The translations under genes were made by a program, and so were the position numbers. From positions 1-64,000 of the forward strand of contig JAEXRW010000009.1 in the NCBI GenBank assembly GCA_023454175.1: a DNA stretch of 64,000 bases, read 5' to 3'. How positions within the stretch are numbered: the first letter of the stretch is position 1; each line of letters starts with the position of its first letter. The notes under the pieces were generated by a model, which was given only the letters and a program-made list of their open reading frames with translations, was not told the DNA's origin and did no database searches. This DNA comes from Bacillota bacterium. Lineage in GTDB: Bacteria; Bacillota; Clostridia; Christensenellales; JAEXRW01. This document shows, piece after piece, positions 58,926 to 64,000 of this stretch.

Positions 58926-59340
58926 ATGCCTGAGAGATATGATATTAACCGATTAGAAAAAAGCGAATACCATGTCGGAAAGCTAGAGCAATGCATTATA
59001 GATGCTTTAATGTTATATCTAAGTCCGCTCGATATTTATATGAGCAGGAAAAAAATATATTATACAAAGAAACACGAGCATGAGTATAAAAGTTACCAAG
59101 AATACAAACGCTGCATAGAAGCAGTGCCAGATATCATCTGTAATCCTGACTATGTATGTTTACATAGTGACGGGCAAAGTTTAAGATATATTAAAGCTAT
59201 AACCAGACCAAACCATGCTTGTAGCTGTTGGGGTTAAAATCAGTGTGGGACACCTATGGGTCAACACTGTATTCCCAATAAGTGCTGACAAAGTGCAGTA
59301 TTACATGCAATCCGGACACACTATTATTGATTTTTCTTGA
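58926..59340 (+). pseudogene. BECR-type nuclease-like gene, frameshifted and AT-rich
   Basis: The first frame encodes 103 residues (58926-59237): KIYYTKKHEHEYKSYQEYKRCIEAVPDIICNPDYVCLHSDGQSLRYIKAI before shifting. The next frame continues from about 59215 (MLVAVGVKISVGHLWVNTVFPISADKVQYYMQSGHTI) to a stop at 59340. Together they match the layout of phage-associated Barnase/EndoU/ColicinE5-D/RelE-like (PBECR) nucleases: HxxxY-I-NPDYI, then VAV...VNTVxxISxxKVxxYxxxG. One base must be removed to join the frames. Composition is far richer in A+T than the neighbours, consistent with recent transfer. Family assignment is from pattern memory only. Confidence 0.6.
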
Positions 59341-59366
59341 CATTTATAACAAACAATTTGTATAAT
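59337..59366 (+). promoter_or_regulatory. Strong promoter of the candidate small RNA
   Basis: Consensus TTGACA (59337-59342), 18-base spacer, consensus TATAAT (59361-59366). Predicted start near 59373; no ribosome site or credible reading frame follows. Confidence 0.8.
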
Positions 59367-59372
59367 TTGTAT

Positions 59373-59530
59373 GTTGAGACGAATACTTTGTATCGGGTAA
59401 ATTATTTGAGGGCAGAACTGGCAGCTGCCACGCCAGAAATGGCCTAAAAGAGATGTGGGATACGCCGCCCCACCGAATAATTTATCCGATAACAAGAGCC
59501 TCCTACCGGAGGCTTTATGTTTTTAACGCT
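59373..59530 (+). ncRNA. Candidate structured small RNA, unidentified
   Basis: Between a consensus promoter and a terminator. A 15-16-bp closing stem pairs 59393-59408 (TATCGGGTAAATTATT) with 59478-59494 (AATAATTTATCCGATA; one G-U). Inside are at least two hairpins, CTGGC-AGCTGCCA-CGCCAG and GTGGG-ATACGCCG-CCCAC, with conserved-looking unpaired purines between them. The terminator GAGCCTCC-TACC-GGAGGCTTTATGTTTTT ends it near 59526. I recognise no known family (not SRP, 6S consensus, tmRNA or a common riboswitch). alaS has its own promoter downstream, so this is likely a free RNA rather than its leader. Confidence 0.6.
59503..59530 (+). terminator. Terminator of the candidate small RNA
   Basis: GAGCCTCC-TACC-GGAGGCTT followed by TATGTTTTT. 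Confidence 0.8.
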
Positions 59531-59592
59531 TCCTCACATCCTTTTCAACTCCATACCCGTTCGTTGGGCTTCCATTGTTCATTTTGCCTCCG

Positions 59593-59621
59593 TTGACAGC
59601 CCAAACGGCGTGCTATATAAT
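59593..59621 (+). promoter_or_regulatory. Promoter of alaS
   Basis: Consensus TTGACA (59593-59598), 17-base spacer, TATAAT (59616-59621). Confidence 0.8.
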
Positions 59622-59723
59622 CAAAATCGCATCAACATGACCGTTTTTTGCGCTTGATCTCATTTATTTCAGGGACTACGCGCGTTTTTTTATTTAATAA
59701 TTGCCTGAAAGGTAGGATGCCGT

Positions 59724-61502
59724 TTGAAAGCCGACACACTCCGAAAGAAATACCTTGAGTTTTTCGCCTCCAGGGGCCACGCCATCATCCAGAGCGCATC
59801 GCTCATCCCCGAAAACGACCCGACCGTGCTTTTCACCACCGCCGGGATGCACCCGCTGGTCCCCTATCTCCTGGGCACCAAGCACCCCGCGGGCAAACGC
59901 CTGGCCGACGTGCAGAAATGCGTGCGCACGGGGGACATCGACGAAGTGGGCGATTCTTCGCACTGCACATTCTTTGAGATGCTGGGCAACTGGTCTCTGG
60001 GGGATTATTTCAAAAAGGAAGCCATCGCCTGGAGTTTTGAATTCCTCACCTCCCCGCAGTGGCTGGGTATCCCCAAGGACAAGCTGTACTTCACATGCTT
60101 TGCCGGGGACGCGGACGCGCCGCGGGACGAAGAATCCTTCGCCATTTGGCGGAGCCTGGGCGTGGCGGAAGACCACATCTTCTTCCTGCCGAAGAAAAAT
60201 AACTGGTGGGGGCCGGCGGGCATCACGGGGCCGTGCGGACCCGATACCGAGATGTTCATCGATACGGGCAAGCCCAAGTGCGGGCCCGATTGCTCCCCTG
60301 CGTGCGACTGCGGCAAGTACCTGGAGATCTGGAACGACGTTTTCATGGAGTATAATAAGAACGCAGAAGGCAAATATGAGCCGCTGGCCCAGAAGAATGT
60401 GGACACCGGCATGGGCCTGGACCGCACCGCCGCGATCCTGCAAGGGAAAACATCGGTCTACGAGACCGACGTCTTTGAAAGCATCATCAAGGTCGTGGAA
60501 GCGCTCAGCGGGAAACAATACGGCAGGAACGATGAGGACACGCGGGCCATCCGCATCATCGCCGACCACATGCGTTGCGCCACCTTCATCATGGGAGACG
60601 AGCGCGGCGTCACGCCCAGCAACGTGGACCAGGGCTACGTCCTGCGCCGGTTGATCCGCAGGGCCATCCGCTTCTCCCATGCCATCGGCATCCCCGAGGG
60701 CAAACTGGGCACCGTGAGCAAGGCGGTGGTGGCGCAATATGCGGACGTCTACCCCGAGTTGAAAAAGAACGAGGCCTTCATCCTGGCCGAGCTGGAAAAG
60801 GAACAGGAAAGGTTCGAGCGCGTGCTGACATCGGGCCTGCGGGAATTCGAAAAGGTGGCGGCCAGGGCGGAAAACAGGCAGATCGACGGGCCCACGGCTT
60901 TCCGGCTGTACGATACATTCGGCTTCCCCATTGAGTTTACCGTCGAACTCGCGAAAGAACGCGGGCTGACGGTGGATGCCGAAGGATTTGACGTACGCTT
61001 CCGCGAACACCAGCAGGTGAGCCGGCAGGGCGCGGATCAGCGCTTCGCGGGCGGCCTTGCGGATACTTCGGAGCAGACGTCCCGTCTCCACAGCGCGACG
61101 CACCTGCTGCTGGCGGCGCTGCGCAAACACATCGATGACGATATCCGCCAGCGCGGCAGCAACATCACCGCCGAGCGCCTGCGTTTCGACTTCAATTTTG
61201 CCCGCAAGCTGACGGAGGAAGAGGTCAAAACGGTGGAGGCCCAGGTGAACGAATGGATCCGGGCGGACATGCCCATCACCTGCGAGGAGTTGCCCATCGA
61301 GCAGGCGCGTGAAAAGGGCGCCATGGGGATATTCGAGTCCAAATACGGCGAAGTCGTGAAAGTCTACACCATGGGCGATGCCTCCTGCGAGATGTGCGGC
61401 GGACCGCATGCCACCCATACAGCCGAGCTCGGCATGTTCAAGATCCAGAAGGAGGAAAGCTCCTCCTCGGGCGTGCGCAGGATACGGGCAGTGTTGGAAT
61501 GA
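59724..61502 (+). CDS. alaS: Alanyl-tRNA synthetase, short form lacking C-Ala domain
   Basis: 592 residues from a TTG start (GGTAGGATG upstream). Class II catalytic core with motif 1 region LRKKYLEFFASRGHAIIQSASLIP, motif 2 FFEMLGNWSLGDYFK and motif 3 GMGLDRTAAILQ, followed by the tRNA-recognition helices. The editing domain has HSATHLLLAAL and CEMCGGPH zinc ligands. The chain stops there; the C-Ala/DHHA1 region (about 250 residues in the usual 870-residue enzyme) is absent. Short alaS genes of this kind occur naturally in some Clostridia. Whether this is the only alaS of the genome cannot be told. Confidence 0.9.
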   Translation: MKADTLRKKYLEFFASRGHAIIQSASLIPENDPTVLFTTAGMHPLVPYLLGTKHPAGKRLADVQKCVRTGDIDEVGDSSHCTFFEMLGNWSLGDYFKKEAIAWSFEFLTSPQWLGIPKDKLYFTCFAGDADAPRDEESFAIWRSLGVAEDHIFFLPKKNNWWGPAGITGPCGPDTEMFIDTGKPKCGPDCSPACDCGKYLEIWNDVFMEYNKNAEGKYEPLAQKNVDTGMGLDRTAAILQGKTSVYETDVFESIIKVVEALSGKQYGRNDEDTRAIRIIADHMRCATFIMGDERGVTPSNVDQGYVLRRLIRRAIRFSHAIGIPEGKLGTVSKAVVAQYADVYPELKKNEAFILAELEKEQERFERVLTSGLREFEKVAARAENRQIDGPTAFRLYDTFGFPIEFTVELAKERGLTVDAEGFDVRFREHQQVSRQGADQRFAGGLADTSEQTSRLHSATHLLLAALRKHIDDDIRQRGSNITAERLRFDFNFARKLTEEEVKTVEAQVNEWIRADMPITCEELPIEQAREKGAMGIFESKYGEVVKVYTMGDASCEMCGGPHATHTAELGMFKIQKEESSSSGVRRIRAVLE

Positions 61503-61536
61503 GCGTTTAACAGTAGCAGTTTAATAGCGAAGTATA

Positions 61537-61566
61537 AAAAGGCGCGGGATATAACCTGCGCCTTTT
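61537..61566 (+). terminator. Terminator of alaS
   Basis: AAAAGGCGCGGG-ATATAA-CCTGCGCCTTTT followed by GTATT. Confidence 0.85.
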
Positions 61567-61731
61567 GTATTCTGATCATCATGGTGGGAAAATAACGTTC
61601 CGTTTATAGCAACCAGCTACCGCTCTTTCAGGTTGAATTGGCATCAATCGGGGTATTGATATACTTGCGGTTCGATCCTATAGTAATGAATGCGGGCAGG
61701 GCCCGGAAAGAACTTTGGAGGGTAATCTACC

Positions 61732-63333
61732 TTGAATATGTTTTGTTACCAGTGCCAGGAGACGGGCAACGGGAAGGGATGCAGGTACGAAGGCTCGTGC
61801 GGGAAGACCGACGAGGTGGCAAACCTGCAGGATGTGCTGATCTATTCGCTGAAAGGATCGGCCTTTTACCTGAGGCAGCTGGACGATGAAAAGGTAAAGC
61901 GGGAATCAGGCATGCTCGCGGCGGAATGCCTCTTTGCCACGGTGACCAACACCAATTTCGACCCCGAACGGATCGTGGGATACATCAAACGGGTATTTGC
62001 GGGCAGGGCGGCAGTCAAAGCGCTGGTCAGGGGGCAAACCATCGGCGCCGAACCGACTGAAAATGCGCTCTGGGAACCGGAAGACGATGCCGCTGTTTAC
62101 AAAAAGGGCCTTTCCATCAGCATATTGGATATCCAGGACCCCGCCGAACGCTCCCTGAAAGAAACGGTCACATACGCCCTGAAAGGGATGTCGGCGTATA
62201 TCTACCACGCGGGCGTACTGGGCTATTATGATAACAGCCTTTTCGATTTCATCTTCGAAGCGCTTTACCTCATTTCCATCGACCCCTCCATGGAGGAACT
62301 CATGGACCTTGTATTCAAGGCCGGGGAATACACCTGCAAGGCGATGGCGCTGCTGGATACGGCAAACAGCGAAACGTATGGCATCCCGAGCCCCGTAACC
62401 GTGGACACGGGCGCAGGCGAGCGGCCCGGCATCCTCGTATCGGGGCATGAGCTGAAGGACCTGGAGATGCTGCTGGACCAGAGCGCGGACATGGGCATGG
62501 ACATCTACACCAACGGGGAGATGATCCTTGCGCAATCCATGCCGTTTTTCAGGAAGTACCCGCACTTGAAGGGCAACTACGGCAATGCCTGGTGGCAGCA
62601 GAAGGAGGAGTTCTATAAATTCAACGGGCCCGTCCTCGTGACCAGCAATTGCATCGTCCCGCCCGATAAATGCTATGTGGAAAGGCTTTTTACCTCCAGC
62701 GTGGCGGGGTACCCGGGTGTGAAGCATATTGAAGAGGTGGAAGGCAAAAAGGATTTTTCGGAGATCATCGCCCTGGCCAAGGGATGCATGCCTCCGCAGG
62801 ATTTGAAGGAACCGCCTTTCATGACGGGATTCAACCACCAGTACCTGGCCGCAAACACGGACCGGATCGTGGACGCCATCAAACAGGGCAGGATCAAGAA
62901 ATTTGTCGTGATGGCGGGCTGCGATGGCAGGGACCCGAAGCGGAAGTATTATACGGAAAAGGCGCTGGCGCTGGAGGAGGGGAACATCATCCTCACGGCG
63001 GGCTGCGCGAAATACCGTTACATCAAGCAGGTGCAGGGGGACATCGACGGCATCCCCAGGGTGCTGGACGCGGGGCAGTGCAGTGACAGCTATTCCCTCA
63101 TCGCCTTCGCGCAGCACCTGGTGAAGGTGTTCGGCGTGGAGAGTTTGAATGACCTGCCGGTGGAGATCGATATGGCGTGGTTTGACCAGAAGGCCATCGC
63201 GATCTTCCTGGCCCTGCTGCATCTGGGCGTGAAAAGGATCAAACTGGGCCCCACCATACCGGAGTACATCAACCAGTACATCCGGGGGCAGCTCTTGGGG
63301 AAATACGAGCTCACCACAGTTGCCGAGGACTGA
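61732..63333 (+). CDS. hcp: Hydroxylamine reductase (hybrid-cluster protein)
   Basis: 533 residues from a TTG start placed 9 bases after GGAGGG; the following ATG gives the shorter start. The N-terminal cubane cluster is C5-x2-C8-x8-C17-x5-C23. The hybrid-cluster ligands appear as SNCIVPP, AGCDGRDP, TAGCAKYRY and LDAGQCSDSYS near the C terminus. Hcp reduces hydroxylamine or nitric oxide and has protein S-nitrosylase activity; it protects anaerobes against nitrosative stress. An imperfect TTGAA-TTGGC-ATCAA box lies about 95 bases upstream. No hcr partner is adjacent. Confidence 0.95.
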   Translation: MNMFCYQCQETGNGKGCRYEGSCGKTDEVANLQDVLIYSLKGSAFYLRQLDDEKVKRESGMLAAECLFATVTNTNFDPERIVGYIKRVFAGRAAVKALVRGQTIGAEPTENALWEPEDDAAVYKKGLSISILDIQDPAERSLKETVTYALKGMSAYIYHAGVLGYYDNSLFDFIFEALYLISIDPSMEELMDLVFKAGEYTCKAMALLDTANSETYGIPSPVTVDTGAGERPGILVSGHELKDLEMLLDQSADMGMDIYTNGEMILAQSMPFFRKYPHLKGNYGNAWWQQKEEFYKFNGPVLVTSNCIVPPDKCYVERLFTSSVAGYPGVKHIEEVEGKKDFSEIIALAKGCMPPQDLKEPPFMTGFNHQYLAANTDRIVDAIKQGRIKKFVVMAGCDGRDPKRKYYTEKALALEEGNIILTAGCAKYRYIKQVQGDIDGIPRVLDAGQCSDSYSLIAFAQHLVKVFGVESLNDLPVEIDMAWFDQKAIAIFLALLHLGVKRIKLGPTIPEYINQYIRGQLLGKYELTTVAED

Positions 63334-63515
63334 AAATAACAGCGCAGATCAAACCCTGATACGATAGCCAGGGATATGGGGACCGCTGATGATCCCCTTT
63401 CTTTTTATTAAATAATCCCGCAGGCGCAGCCATATCCGTTCTAATGAACACAACGCCTGTATATGAGTTAATGGAGGGATATGAGTCCTTTCCCCTTGTA
63501 TGAAAGCGGGGCGTT

Positions 63516-63794
63516 ATGGGCATGCCGGTGTTATCACTTCTGTTGGGCGCGCTGGCGCTGGTGCTGAATGCGTTCATCATCATCTGCATGGCGTTCAAGG
63601 CTGGGTGGGTAGTGTTTTGCCTGCTGGTCGTGGGGGTAGGTTGCGCGTTGGCCGCCATCGTCCTTTCGGCCATCTGCCTCTTCGCGCGGCGAAAAAAGCC
63701 GGAGCCCGATGACAGGCCGGTATGGGGGCTGGTCACGGGCATTTTCTCGGCATATTTTTCCGCATGGTCTTATCTCTTCTTCAATCCGTTTTAA
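63516..63794 (+). CDS. Small membrane protein, 92 aa
   Basis: Three hydrophobic helices (LSLLLGALALVLNAFIIICMAF, VVFCLLVVGVGCALAAIVLSAICLF, WGLVTGIFSAYFSAWSYLFF) around a basic loop (ARRKKPEP). GCGGGGCG upstream of the ATG is a weak ribosome site. No family recognised. The last 200 bases of the window contain no further gene. Confidence 0.6.
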   Translation: MGMPVLSLLLGALALVLNAFIIICMAFKAGWVVFCLLVVGVGCALAAIVLSAICLFARRKKPEPDDRPVWGLVTGIFSAYFSAWSYLFFNPF

Positions 63795-64000
63795 ATGGTT
63801 CCGTTTGCTTTTGGATCCTTGCATGTATTCCCGGATCGCAGGCAGGACGAGGGGCGGGGGCGGCGCGGTCATGCACCCCTGCGGCACGCGCGCAAAACAG
63901 GCTATACACGTGTGCTGCCTCGTTCGGGCGTTTGGGCAGAGCCAAAACCCTGTAGCAGCGGTTTGTTGCGGTATGTTTTGTACTTACCTTTGGGATTCAA

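Noticed and set aside
59694..61418. 574-residue open frame on the minus strand
   Set aside because: Antisense to alaS; composition is the mirror of the synthetase codons.
61633..61647. FNR/HcpR-like box TTGAA-TTGGC-ATCAA before hcp
   Set aside because: Half-sites are imperfect and the spacing differs from the FNR consensus; not strong enough to annotate.
61660..61690. tRNA T-arm-like GGTTCGATCC
   Set aside because: No acceptor, D or anticodon stems around it.
61906..63222. 438-residue open frame on the minus strand
   Set aside because: Antisense to hcp, which carries all cluster ligands.

Overview
The window looks like a chromosome segment of an endospore-forming, probably anaerobic member of the Bacillota (class Clostridia) with moderately high G+C. 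The basis is an alpha/beta-type small acid-soluble spore protein, a hybrid-cluster protein (hcp), many Clostridia-style lipoproteins with Thr/Pro-rich linkers, strong AGGAGG ribosome sites and U-tract hairpin terminators. The species cannot be named from sequence alone. No rRNA, tRNA, prophage or CRISPR array was found.

Layout: 1-1140 is the 3' end of a cadherin-like surface protein. 1380-8147 (minus) holds two KimA-type potassium transporters; one lies in an operon with a sensor kinase and a response regulator that has no DNA-binding domain, and the kinase operon and the other transporter share the same promoter sequence. 8522-13837 holds a small protein, an HD phosphohydrolase, a REP-associated transposase with its REP hairpins, and typA. 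14335-24722 holds a cell-wall peptidase, a beta-lactamase-fold hydrolase, an AraC regulator and four lipoproteins, two of them tandem paralogues. 24932-29098 holds a DEAD-box helicase and two collagen-like lipoproteins; a 3' relic of the helicase gene between them records a tandem duplication. 29336-33375 holds a quinone reductase and four GNAT acetyltransferases. 33601-39209 holds a GH30 glycosidase, two very small charged ORFs, the spore protein, an S9 peptidase and a tail-anchored protein. 39530-42362 is a flavin operon (flavodoxin-fold reductase, TetR, ApbE, FMN-binding protein) behind a promoter with a perfect inverted repeat. 42428-58708 is mixed metabolism, repair and surface genes: SDR, SCP2-like, a frameshifted GyrI-like gene, a QueG-like Fe-S protein, an AlkA-type glycosylase, nitroreductase, two membrane-embedded M28 peptidases plus a relic of a third, catalase, a quinone oxidoreductase, an ECF sigma factor with its membrane partner, a chagasin-type inhibitor and Ogt. 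58926-63794 holds a frameshifted AT-rich nuclease-like gene, a candidate structured small RNA, a short alaS, hcp and a small membrane protein.

The most unusual feature is repeat content. At least twelve minus-strand genes end inside or against arrays of a degenerate 7-bp unit (NARTTRA on the coding strand), usually followed by a GCGGAATGC/GCATGATTCTAT palindrome and a CCCTGCGGG block. In several genes the array supplies the stop codon and the last residues. This is separate from the REP hairpins of the RAYT system and from at least three other dispersed palindromic families. The other leading candidates for something undescribed are the kinase/regulator/KimA locus, the orphan RNA at about 59373-59530, and the M28 peptidases with membrane helices inserted between their metal ligands.
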